This document shows, one piece after another, positions 1 through 5,129 of a stretch of 5,129 bases of DNA (positions are counted from its first letter, which is position 1; the number at the start of each line of letters is the position of its first letter). The notes under the pieces were generated by a model. The model was not told where the DNA came from and ran no database searches. It saw nothing but the letters and a program-made list of their open reading frames with translations. The stretch comes from Pseudomonadota bacterium (GTDB lineage Bacteria > Pseudomonadota > Gammaproteobacteria > Burkholderiales > Burkholderiaceae_D), in assembly GCA_023391395.1 (NCBI GenBank), contig JAEWBA010000003.1, positions 1 to 5,129 on the forward strand, written 5' to 3'. A program made the position numbers and the translations under genes.

Positions 1-1301
1 CCGACGCGTCCGACATAGCGCAGGCGGCCATCGTCGTCATGCACGCCGAGAAGGAGGGCACCGAAGTATTTGCGCGCCCCTTGCGGTTCCGTATAGCCGC
101 CAATGACGAATTCCTGGCGCTGCCGGCATTTCAGCTTGATCCAGTCAGCGCTGCGCCCGGAGCGATACGGTGAATCGCGCCGCTTGCCGATCAGGCCCTC
201 CAATGCAAGCCGGCAGGCGCTGTCGAGCAGCTTCTCTGGGGGCTGGTCCAAGGGCAGGCTCAGGCGCAGCGGTGCCTCCGGCGGCAGGTCCGCCAGTAAA
301 TCGTGCAGCAGACGCTGGCGCGTCGCCAGAGGGGTGTTGCGCAGGTCGAAGCCGTTCAGATAGGGCAGATCGAAAAGGAAGTACACGATGGTGCCCGGAT
401 CGTGCCGGTCGAAGGCATTTTGCAGCAGCTGGAACGACGGCGCCCCATGGGCATCCAGCACCGCGATTTCGCCGTCGAGCCAGACGCTCTCCACTTCCAG
501 CGCTTCCAATGCGTGCACTACGTGGGGCAGTTTGGCACTCCAGTCCTTGCCGTCGCGCGTGAACACCGAAACTGTGCCCGCCTCCAGGCGCGCTAGAATG
601 CGGTAGCCATCGAACTTGACTTCGTAGCTCCAGTCGCCGCCCTGCGGCGGCGCATCGACGAGCGTGGCCAGCTGGGGACGCAGCATGGAAGGAAGAGGCG
701 CGCGTACGGCATTCTCGACGGCGGAGCGCATTGGGGCAGCGGACGAGCGATCGCTCGCATCCGCGGCCTCGCTATCGATGGCGGGAGTCCGCTCATGGGC
801 GTCCTCGTCCCTTTCCTTGATGAGCAGCCATTGCTCCTTGCCACCTCTTGGCGGCATGCGCGTGCGCACCAGGGTCCAGCCGCCGCGCAGTTTCTCGCCC
901 TCGAGACGGAACTTCAGCTTGCCGGCGCGGTACGCGCTCTCGGGGTCGCCTTGCGGCTCCCAGTAGCCGCTATCCCAGATATCGACATGGCCGGCGCCGT
1001 ACTGGTGTGCGGGGATGTCTCCTTCGAAATCGATATATCCCAGAGGATGATCTTCGACCTGCACGGCCAGGCGTTTGTCGCCGGGGTCCAGGCTGGGGCC
1101 CTTGGGCACGGCCCAGCTTTTCAATGTGCCTTCGAGCTCCAGGCGGAAATCGTAGTGCAGCTTGCGGGCATCGTGCCTTTGGACGACAAAGCGCAGACGT
1201 TCCGCTCGAGGGGCGAGTTCGCCGGACGGCTCAGGCGTGAGGCCGAAATTACGCTTGGCGCGATACGCCGCAAGCTTGTCGGTTGAAGCCGGCCTTGCCA
1301 T
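1..1301 (-). CDS. ligD: ATP-dependent DNA ligase LigD (NHEJ), N-terminal 433 residues, cut by the left edge
   Basis: LigD processes and seals DNA double-strand breaks bridged by Ku. The minus-strand frame opens at the ATG at 1301 and stays open to base 1. Residues about 35-165 are the 3'-phosphoesterase domain, with FVVQRHDARKLHYDFRLELE carrying His43, His49, Asp51 and Arg53, then VEDHPLGY with His85. These match the metal/active-site set of Pseudomonas LigD, shifted by one residue. A Ser/Ala/Asp-rich linker (about 168-200) leads to the adenylation domain. This has motif I EVKFDGYR with nucleophile Lys229, motif Ia TRDGKD (248-253), LDGEIAVLD around Glu278, FLFDLPYL (308-315), motif IV EGLIGKR (368-374) and motif V DWIKLKC (386-392). 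The OB-fold begins at about 397 and is cut. The domain order predicts a C-terminal primase/polymerase domain off the edge, which is not visible here. The gene follows ku by nine bases and is very likely cotranscribed with it. The start is supported by a ribosome binding site and a typical LigD N-terminus (AAYRAKRNFGLTPEP). Confidence 0.96.
   Translation of the reverse strand, partial: MARPASTDKLAAYRAKRNFGLTPEPSGELAPRAERLRFVVQRHDARKLHYDFRLELEGTLKSWAVPKGPSLDPGDKRLAVQVEDHPLGYIDFEGDIPAHQYGAGHVDIWDSGYWEPQGDPESAYRAGKLKFRLEGEKLRGGWTLVRTRMPPRGGKEQWLLIKERDEDAHERTPAIDSEAADASDRSSAAPMRSAVENAVRAPLPSMLRPQLATLVDAPPQGGDWSYEVKFDGYRILARLEAGTVSVFTRDGKDWSAKLPHVVHALEALEVESVWLDGEIAVLDAHGAPSFQLLQNAFDRHDPGTIVYFLFDLPYLNGFDLRNTPLATRQRLLHDLLADLPPEAPLRLSLPLDQPPEKLLDSACRLALEGLIGKRRDSPYRSGRSADWIKLKCRQRQEFVIGGYTEPQGARKYFGALLLGVHDDDGRLRYVGRV
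744..757. repeat. 14-bp perfect palindrome in the LigD linker
   Basis: CGAGCGATCGCTCG is its own reverse complement across all 14 bases and contains the octamer GCGATCGC. It lies in the codons for the flexible linker between the phosphoesterase and ligase domains (about residues 182-186), where amino-acid constraint is low. It may simply reflect G+C-rich serine, arginine and aspartate codons. No function is assigned. Confidence 0.6.
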
Positions 1302-1312
1302 GGGGGCCCCTC
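1302..1312 (-). promoter_or_regulatory. ligD ribosome binding site overlapping the ku stop codon
   Basis: Read on the minus strand, GAGGGG occupies 1312-1307 and is followed by five bases before the ligD ATG at 1301. The GA of this site is part of the ku stop codon TGA (1313-1311). Ribosomes finishing ku therefore cover the ligD initiation region, which suggests translational coupling of Ku and LigD. No separate promoter fits in the nine-base gap. Confidence 0.7.
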
Positions 1313-2210
1313 ACTGCCCAGCTTTGGCGGCACGCCGGGACTGCGCGGATTTTCGTGCGGCCGGCGGCGGCCGTGCGCCGTCATGCCGGGGCTGACGCGC
1401 CGGCTTCGCGCTCTTGCCGACGCCTTGCAGGCTGCGCCTGAGGAGTTCTCCCAGATCGATCTCGCCACCCTCCTCTTCTTCCGCCGGCTCCTGCGCGGGG
1501 GCGCCGATCTCGGTCGCCTTGCCTTCCTCGAACTTTTTCTTCACCAGCGCCATGATGTCGTCGCGGAAGCTGTCGCGGTATTGCGTTGCATCCCACGACT
1601 CGGACATGCTGTCGATCAACTGGGTCGCCATTTCCAGTTCCTTGGGTTTGATCGCAGCTTCCTTCAGTCCCGCCGCCGGCAGGTCGAGATCGTAGGCATC
1701 CTTGACTTCCGCGGCCCAGCGCAAGGTGTTAAGCACGATCGCTTGGCCGGCAGGTATCAGCGCGGCCAAGTGCTGCTTGTTGTGTAGCACCACCAGGGCA
1801 ATGCCGACCTTCCTAGATTTCAGCAAGGCCTCGCGCAGCAGCGTGTAGACCTTTTCACCGCCTTTGACGGGTGCGAGGTAATACGGCGTTTCGAAATGCA
1901 GAAAGCTCAGTTCCGCGGCATCCGTGAAGGCGACGATGTCGATAGTGTGGGTCGCCTTGACATTGGCGGCCTTGATCTCTTCGTCCGACAGCACGACATA
2001 TTGCCCTTCATACTTGACCGCCTTAACGATGTCGTCCTTGTCGACTTCCTTTCCGCTGTCCTTGACCACGCGCTTATAGCCCACCGGCTGCAGCGTGTCG
2101 CGCTGCAGCCAGTCGAAGTCGATTTCGTCTTGCCGCGAGGCTGGGTGCAGGGATACGGGCGCATGCAACAGCCCGAAACTGATGGCGCCTTTCCATAGAA
2201 CACGAGACAT
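1311..2210 (-). CDS. ku: Non-homologous end-joining protein Ku (299 aa)
   Basis: Bacterial Ku forms a homodimeric ring that threads onto broken DNA ends and recruits LigD. The chosen start at 2210 gives MSRVLWKGAISFGLLHAPVS, the classic Ku N-terminus, preceded by GGAG at a five-base spacing. The Ku core continues through DFDWLQRDTLQPVGYKRVVK (32-50), YEGQYVVLSDEEI (67-79), IDIVAFTD (90-97), FETPYYLAPVKGGEKVYTLL (106-125), the helix around KVGIALVVLHNKQHLAAL (134-151) and LRWAAEV (163-169). The conserved C-terminal IDLGELLRRSL (251-261) is present. An acidic low-complexity patch (about 241-250) precedes it, and a basic Lys/Arg/Pro/Ala tail follows (about 266-299); such tails in other bacterial Ku proteins contact DNA. 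The length is usual for proteobacterial Ku. The frame is open upstream to an ATG at 2399, but that extension has no Ku similarity and covers the promoter region. ku is the first gene of the ku-ligD operon, divergent from tetR. Confidence 0.97.
   Translation of the reverse strand: MSRVLWKGAISFGLLHAPVSLHPASRQDEIDFDWLQRDTLQPVGYKRVVKDSGKEVDKDDIVKAVKYEGQYVVLSDEEIKAANVKATHTIDIVAFTDAAELSFLHFETPYYLAPVKGGEKVYTLLREALLKSRKVGIALVVLHNKQHLAALIPAGQAIVLNTLRWAAEVKDAYDLDLPAAGLKEAAIKPKELEMATQLIDSMSESWDATQYRDSFRDDIMALVKKKFEEGKATEIGAPAQEPAEEEEGGEIDLGELLRRSLQGVGKSAKPARQPRHDGARPPPAARKSAQSRRAAKAGQ
2086..2110. repeat. Strong hairpin inside ku: 10-bp perfect inverted repeat, 5-base loop
   Basis: GGCTGCAGCG (2086-2095) and CGCTGCAGCC (2101-2110) are exact reverse complements separated by TGTCG. 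In the ku mRNA this lies about 100 bases after the start codon, over residues 34-42 (WLQRDTLQP). Part of it comes from two Leu-Gln (CTGCAG) codon pairs. The stem would be very stable. It has no following U-run, so it does not look like an intrinsic terminator. Confidence 0.8.
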
Positions 2211-2215
2211 GAGGG

Positions 2216-2219
2216 CTCC
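2216..2219 (-). promoter_or_regulatory. ku ribosome binding site
   Basis: On the minus strand GGAG is followed by CCCTC and then the ATG at 2210. The five-base spacing decides the start at 2210 against the longer frame beginning at 2399. Confidence 0.65.
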
Positions 2220-2289
2220 GGAAGGAAATGGAATGCCGGCAAAGTCCGTAAAGAAAAAGTGGGGAAGCGGCCTTGGCTTGCAGGCAATG

Positions 2290-2329
2290 TTATCAATTGG
2301 ACATGGAGCGGTCCGACAAGTTCTGATAA
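2290..2329. promoter_or_regulatory. Nested dyad in the ku-tetR divergent region, candidate operator/promoter
   Basis: TTATCA (2290-2295) mirrors TGATAA (2324-2329). Inside them TTGGAC (2297-2302) mirrors GTCCGA (2311-2316) at five of six positions, with ATGGAGCG between. The dyad sits in the most A+T-rich part of the 236-base gap between ku and tetR. On the plus strand GATAAT (2325-2330) resembles a -10 box, but the best -35 match, TGGACA (2298-2303), is 21 bases away. On the minus strand TTGTCG and GATAAC are separated by 19 bases. No promoter is convincing. The symmetry suits a dimeric regulator controlling one or both genes, but this is inference. Confidence 0.35.
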
Positions 2330-2415
2330 TTTGCCCTGCCGCTCTTACGGTGGCACGTGGCCTTTTAACTGGCGCTACCGGCTGTTTGCCTCCAAGCACA
2401 TCCGAAATGCGAGAA

Positions 2416-2435
2416 TGAGTGAGGCCTCAGACTCA
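2416..2435. promoter_or_regulatory. Imperfect palindrome abutting the tetR ribosome binding site, candidate autoregulatory operator
   Basis: A perfect 10-bp palindrome TGAGGCCTCA (2420-2429) is flanked by TGAG on the left (2416-2419) and, after a two-base GA offset, by CTCA on the right (2432-2435). The whole is a bulged inverted repeat of about 20 bases ending at the first base of AGGGGAGA. TetR-family repressors commonly bind palindromes of this size close to their own start. A folded RNA form could instead limit ribosome access. Both roles are inference. Confidence 0.4.
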
Positions 2436-2442
2436 GGGGAGA
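2435..2442 (+). promoter_or_regulatory. tetR ribosome binding site
   Basis: AGGGGAGA lies a few bases upstream of the ATG at 2447 and is a good Shine-Dalgarno sequence. It fixes the start at 2447, which also gives the typical N-terminus MRYDKNHKAQTR of this repressor subfamily. Confidence 0.7.
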
Positions 2443-2446
2443 ACGT

Positions 2447-3043
2447 ATGCGTTACGACAAGAACCACAAGGCGCAGACCCGCTCGGCGGTAGTAAGAAAT
2501 GCCAGCGAACGTTTTCGGCGGGACGGTATCCAGGCGGTAGGCATCGCCAGCCTGATGGCGGATACCGGACTGACGCATGGCGGCTTCTACGTCCATTTCA
2601 AGTCGAAGGAAGAACTGGTCGAAGTTGCCATCGGCGCCGCCTTCGACAGCACCATTGCCGCCCTGCGCTATGCCGTCGAGAATCCCGGCAAGCGCGCACC
2701 GATCGAGGCGCTGATCGGCACCTATTTGTCGCGCGCGCATCGTGACCATCCGGCGCAAGGCTGCGCGGTCGTTGCGCTCGGCCCCGAAGTCGCGCGCATG
2801 AGCGCCGGCACACGGCACGGGTTCACCCGCCATATCGAGGAATTGGTTGGATTGATCGCGCAGCAGCTCAACCAGAAGAAGGACAGAAAGGCACGCCGGC
2901 AAGCCGCGGCCGGCATCTTCGCCACCATGGTGGGAGCATTGCAGATGGCGCGCGCAGTCGATAATGAAACCCTGTCCCTGGTTTTCATCGATGCCGGCCG
3001 CGCTGCCGCGCTTGCCTCGGCGCGCGCATTCGGCCTGCGCTGA
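2447..3043 (+). CDS. TetR/AcrR-family transcriptional repressor with a single cysteine (198 aa)
   Basis: This is a dimeric DNA-binding regulator released by a ligand or chemical signal. The N-terminal three-helix DNA-binding domain spans about residues 8-57, with helix-turn-helix IASLMADTGLTHGGFYVHF (33-51) followed by KSKEELVEVAI, a standard TetR signature. Residues 60-198 form the helical ligand-binding and dimerisation domain. It contains HPAQGCAVVALGPEVARMS (101-119), a Gly-Cys...Leu-x-x-Glu-Val motif. Cys106 is the only cysteine in the protein. The same residue number and motif hold the oxidant- and electrophile-sensing cysteine of E. coli NemR, but the partner lysine of NemR (Lys175) is not obvious here. 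A basic stretch QKKDRKARRQ (143-152) lies between C-terminal helices. The gene is divergent from ku and convergent with an OYE gene. Likely targets are itself and either neighbour, and autoregulation is suggested by the upstream palindrome. The inducer is unknown. Confidence 0.93.
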   Translation: MRYDKNHKAQTRSAVVRNASERFRRDGIQAVGIASLMADTGLTHGGFYVHFKSKEELVEVAIGAAFDSTIAALRYAVENPGKRAPIEALIGTYLSRAHRDHPAQGCAVVALGPEVARMSAGTRHGFTRHIEELVGLIAQQLNQKKDRKARRQAAAGIFATMVGALQMARAVDNETLSLVFIDAGRAAALASARAFGLR

Positions 3044-3059
3044 GCTCCTTCACCGGAGC
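3044..3059. terminator. Small hairpin between the convergent tetR and OYE genes
   Basis: GCTCC (3044-3048) and GGAGC (3055-3059) form a five-pair stem with loop TTCACC. It starts directly after the tetR stop codon and ends 13 bases short of the stop of the convergent oxidoreductase. Its position suits a bidirectional terminator, but the stem is short and has no T-run on either strand, so it may terminate weakly or not at all. Confidence 0.3.
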
Positions 3060-3072
3060 CGCGCAAGCGCCC

Positions 3073-4170
3073 TTACGCGCCCTTGAACAAACGCTTGAAC
3101 TCGCGCGGCGGCGCGCGCCAGTATTGCGGCGGCGCCTGCACCTGTGCGCCGAGCTCTGCGGCGGCATGCCAGGGCCAGCGCGCGTCATAGAGCATGCCGC
3201 GCGCCAGCGCCACCATGTCGGCCTGCCTGGAAGCGACGATCTGTTCGGCCTGTTTGGCTTCGGTAATGAGGCCCACGGCCATGGTCGGCATACCGACCTC
3301 CTGCTTGATGCGGGTGGCAAACGGGACCTGGTAGCCGGGAGCAACCGGAATTTTTTGCAGCGGCGACAAGCCTGCCGTCGAAACATCGAGGAAATCGCAG
3401 CCGCGCTTCTTCAATTCTTGCGCAAAGATCAGGGTCTGCTCCAGATCCCAACCGCCCTCCACCCAGTCCGTCGCCGAGACGCGGATGCCCACCGGGCGTC
3501 CGGCCGGAAAAGCCGCGCGTACCGCCTCGAAGACTTCCAGCGGAAAGCGCATGCGGTTCTCCAGCGAGCCGCCGTACTCATCCTCACGCCGGTTCGACAG
3601 CGGCGACAGAAACTGGTGCATCAGGTAGCCGTGTGCGCCATGCAATTCGACGGCGTCGATGCCGATACGGGCAGCGCGCTTGGCCGCGGTTGCAAAGGCG
3701 TTGCGCACACGCTCCAGCCCGGCCTTGTCCAGCGCGCGCGGCGTTTCATCCTGCTCGGCAAAAGGCAGTGTCGACGGCGCGACGGTGGTCCACCCGCCCT
3801 GGGCGACCGGAATGAAATTCCCGCCTTCCCAGGGCGCGCGCGTCGAGGCCTTGCGGCCGGCATGGGCCAGCTGGATCGCCAGCGGCATGGAGGAATGCGC
3901 ACGCACCGCTTGCAGGACCTTGTCCAGGGCTTGTTCGGTGGCATCCGACCACAGACCGAGGTCGTGCGGAGAAATACGCCCCTCCGGCTCCACGGCGGTT
4001 GCTTCCAGAATCAACAGGCCGGCGCCGGACAGAGCGAGATGGCCGAGATGGATCTGGTGCCAGGAGGTGGCGGCGCCGTCGATGGCGGAGTACTGGCACA
4101 TCGGTGCAATGATGATGCGGTTCTCCAGTTGCAGCTTGTTCAGGGAAATCGGGGAAAAGAGTTGACTCAT
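3073..4170 (-). CDS. OYE-family NAD(P)H:flavin oxidoreductase / ene-reductase, YqjM/XenA class (365 aa)
   Basis: This is a cytosolic FMN-dependent TIM-barrel enzyme that uses NAD(P)H to reduce activated C=C bonds and often nitro compounds or nitrate esters. The class-defining N-terminal NRIIIAPMCQYSA gives Cys25 and Tyr27, the flavin-tuning pair of the YqjM/XenA ('thermophilic-like') class. Other visible sites are EATAV (56-60), Gln100 in AIQLAHAGRKAS, the substrate-anchoring His177 and His180 with Tyr182 in ELHGAHGYLMHQFLSP, SNRREDEYGGSLENR (192-206), Arg230 in GIRVSATDW, and the phosphate-binding AVGLITEAKQAEQI plus ALARGML (Arg324). The AVGLI segment is closer to YqjM than to XenA, which has a tryptophan there. 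The C-terminal QYWR (349-352) lies where YqjM has its inter-subunit arginine. The length is normal. No upstream in-frame start was found near the ATG at 4170, and its ribosome binding site is weak. The physiological substrate is unknown. The neighbouring TetR protein, with a candidate sensor cysteine, suggests inducible electrophile detoxification. Confidence 0.95.
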   Translation of the reverse strand: MSQLFSPISLNKLQLENRIIIAPMCQYSAIDGAATSWHQIHLGHLALSGAGLLILEATAVEPEGRISPHDLGLWSDATEQALDKVLQAVRAHSSMPLAIQLAHAGRKASTRAPWEGGNFIPVAQGGWTTVAPSTLPFAEQDETPRALDKAGLERVRNAFATAAKRAARIGIDAVELHGAHGYLMHQFLSPLSNRREDEYGGSLENRMRFPLEVFEAVRAAFPAGRPVGIRVSATDWVEGGWDLEQTLIFAQELKKRGCDFLDVSTAGLSPLQKIPVAPGYQVPFATRIKQEVGMPTMAVGLITEAKQAEQIVASRQADMVALARGMLYDARWPWHAAAELGAQVQAPPQYWRAPPREFKRLFKGA

Positions 4171-4295
4171 AACGTATGATCCGGTTTCTACAGGGATGGC
4201 TGTATCAAGAATTCCGAGGCGGTCATTCTAAGGCGCATCGCATTTCGCTGCTGGTAGTGCATTATGCGAACCATAAGGCTTGCACTTAATCCACC
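4171..4295. other. Divergent intergenic region between the OYE and AI-2E transporter genes
   Basis: The 125 bases must hold both promoters, but I find no pair of -35/-10 boxes with good spacing. On the minus strand TTGATA is a fair -35 match with no matching -10 at the right distance. Two small dyads are visible: TCATA-ACG-TATGA (4167-4179), which covers the oxidoreductase start codon, and TTATG-CGAAC-CATAA (4262-4276), upstream of the transporter. Neither gene has a clear Shine-Dalgarno sequence. No RNA gene is recognised here. Confidence 0.5.
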
Positions 4296-5129
4296 ATGTC
4301 CGAACCCATCCGGCCGATTGCCCAAACCGATTTCGCCACGCGGGCTTCCTATTTCCTCGCCGGCGGTGCGCTCCTGCTGGTCTTGCTGAAAGGCCTGCTG
4401 TCCGCGCTCTTGGCGGGCTTGCTGGTGTTTTCACTGGTGCACATGCTGGCGCCGGCGCTGGGCCGAAAAATCAGCAATCGCGGCGCGCGCGTGATTGCGG
4501 TGGCCATACTTGGCACCGCCATCGTCACGCTGCTGTCGCTGGCGGTATGGGGCACGGTGGCGTTCTTCCAGAGCGAGGCGGGCAGCTTGAATGTGCTATT
4601 GAAGAAGATGGCCGACATTGTCGAAAGCTCGCGCCATCAGATGCCAGAATGGATGAAGGAGTACGTGCCGCAAAGCGCCGATGCGATCCGCGACATGCTG
4701 ACCGGCTGGCTGCGGGCCCATGCCACCCAGGCGCAAACCTTTGGGCAGGAAGCCGGGCGCACGCTGGTCCACCTGCTGGGCGGCATGGCCATCGGCGCCA
4801 TGGCGGCGCTCTACGATGCCACCACGCCGCCCAATCCTCGACCGCTCGCCGTGGCACTGGAAGAGCGCCTGGCCCGCCTCAACGAGGCGTTTCGCCGCAT
4901 TGTCTTCGCGCAAGTGCGCATTGCCGGCATCAATGCCGTGTTCACCGCACTCTACCTGATGGTGGTTCTGCCGCTGGCTGGCGTGCACTTGCCGCTGTCG
5001 AAAACCATGGTCGCGATCACGTTCTTTGCCGGCATGCTGCCGGTGATCGGCAACCTGATCTCGAATACCGTGATCGTCATCGTCGGGCTCTCGCATTCGC
5101 TGTATGTCGCGCTTGCTTCGCTGGCCTTC
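4296..5129 (+). CDS. AI-2E family (PerM-like) membrane transporter, N-terminal 278 residues, cut by the right edge
   Basis: This is an integral inner-membrane protein of the AI-2E/PerM family. Members have been linked to autoinducer-2 export, Na+/H+ antiport and other export, so the substrate cannot be inferred. Hydrophobic segments lie at about residues 18-31, 34-52 and 64-91. A long amphipathic, partly charged region follows (about 92-155, with SSRHQMPEWMKEYVPQSADAIRDM), which is the typical periplasmic loop of the family. Further segments are at about 156-173, 205-230 and 237-264, and one more begins at about 268. GMLPVIGNLIS (246-256) corresponds to the conserved Pro-x-x-Gly motif of the family, with Asn where a Pro is common. 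The full protein should be about 350 residues, so about 70 or more residues are missing. A stop codon (TAA, 4287-4289) lies in frame just two codons upstream, so the ATG at 4296 is the first possible start, although no good ribosome binding site precedes it. Confidence 0.9.
   Translation, partial: MSEPIRPIAQTDFATRASYFLAGGALLLVLLKGLLSALLAGLLVFSLVHMLAPALGRKISNRGARVIAVAILGTAIVTLLSLAVWGTVAFFQSEAGSLNVLLKKMADIVESSRHQMPEWMKEYVPQSADAIRDMLTGWLRAHATQAQTFGQEAGRTLVHLLGGMAIGAMAALYDATTPPNPRPLAVALEERLARLNEAFRRIVFAQVRIAGINAVFTALYLMVVLPLAGVHLPLSKTMVAITFFAGMLPVIGNLISNTVIVIVGLSHSLYVALASLAF

Noticed and set aside
635..649. Six-base inverted repeat CGCCGC/GCGGCG in ligD
   Set aside because: Short and pure G+C, explained by Pro-Pro-Gln-Gly-Gly codons just before ligase motif I.
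795..1286. A 163-residue plus-strand open frame opposite ligD
   Set aside because: Antisense to the conserved phosphoesterase domain. It is a shadow of G+C-biased codons.
2298..2330. A sigma-70 promoter for tetR using TGGACA and GATAAT
   Set aside because: Both boxes are fair matches, but the 21-base spacing is too long, so it is not annotated as a separate promoter.
2211..2399. A 63-residue N-terminal extension of Ku from the ATG at 2399
   Set aside because: Ku proteins start at MSRVLWKGAISFG, a ribosome binding site precedes the ATG at 2210, and the extension is not Ku-like and would cover the probable promoter region.
2375..2902. A 175-residue minus-strand open frame opposite tetR
   Set aside because: Antisense to a clear TetR gene, with no recognisable domain and no ribosome binding site supporting its start.
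3067..3084. Direct repeat GCGCCCTT, two copies 10 bases apart at the OYE 3' end
   Set aside because: Too short, and partly inside coding sequence for the C-terminal Lys-Gly-Ala. No array or target-site pattern.
2442..4178. The 8-mer AACGTATG shared by the tetR start (2442-2449) and the OYE start region (4171-4178) as a common operator
   Set aside because: Comparing the two intergenic regions on both strands, about one shared 8-mer is expected by chance, and it overlaps start codons in both. There is not enough to call a shared site.
3124..4179. A 351-residue plus-strand open frame opposite the OYE gene
   Set aside because: It lies almost wholly antisense to a well-conserved enzyme. Its His/Arg/Gly/Gln-rich translation has no recognisable domain, and long mirror frames are usual in G+C-rich genes.

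Overview
The window is G+C-rich with densely packed genes and looks like the chromosome of a proteobacterium. The order Burkholderiales (for example an Oxalobacteraceae-like soil bacterium) is the best guess. This rests on the phosphoesterase-then-ligase order of LigD, the style of the Ku and TetR proteins and the base composition. The taxonomic call is inference and no search was run.

Layout: (1) Positions 1-2210, minus strand: a two-gene non-homologous end-joining (NHEJ) operon, ku followed by ligD. The genes are nine bases apart, and the ligD ribosome binding site overlaps the ku stop codon. ligD runs off the left edge after the phosphoesterase domain, the ligase core and the first residues of the OB-fold. 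(2) Positions 2211-2446: a relatively A+T-rich divergent intergenic region with two dyad elements, one central and one abutting the tetR ribosome binding site. (3) Positions 2447-3043, plus strand: a TetR-family repressor whose only cysteine is at residue 106. (4) Positions 3073-4170, minus strand: an Old Yellow Enzyme (OYE) of the YqjM/XenA class, convergent with tetR across a 29-base gap holding a small hairpin. (5) Positions 4171-4295: a divergent intergenic region. (6) Positions 4296-5129, plus strand: the N-terminal 278 residues of an AI-2E family (PerM-like) membrane protein, open at the right edge.

How the genes may work together: Ku and LigD form a complete two-component double-strand-break repair system if the polymerase domain of LigD lies beyond the left edge. 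The TetR protein and the OYE form a second plausible pair, an electrophile or oxidant sensor with an ene-reductase. They resemble the NemR/NemA pair of E. coli in content but have a convergent arrangement. Whether the TetR protein also controls the divergent ku-ligD operon is an open question raised by the shared intergenic region.

I see no mobile element, CRISPR array, tRNA or rRNA, and no gene set that is clearly a previously undescribed system. The most useful leads are a strong perfect hairpin inside ku, the dyads between ku and tetR, and the single-cysteine TetR beside an ene-reductase.
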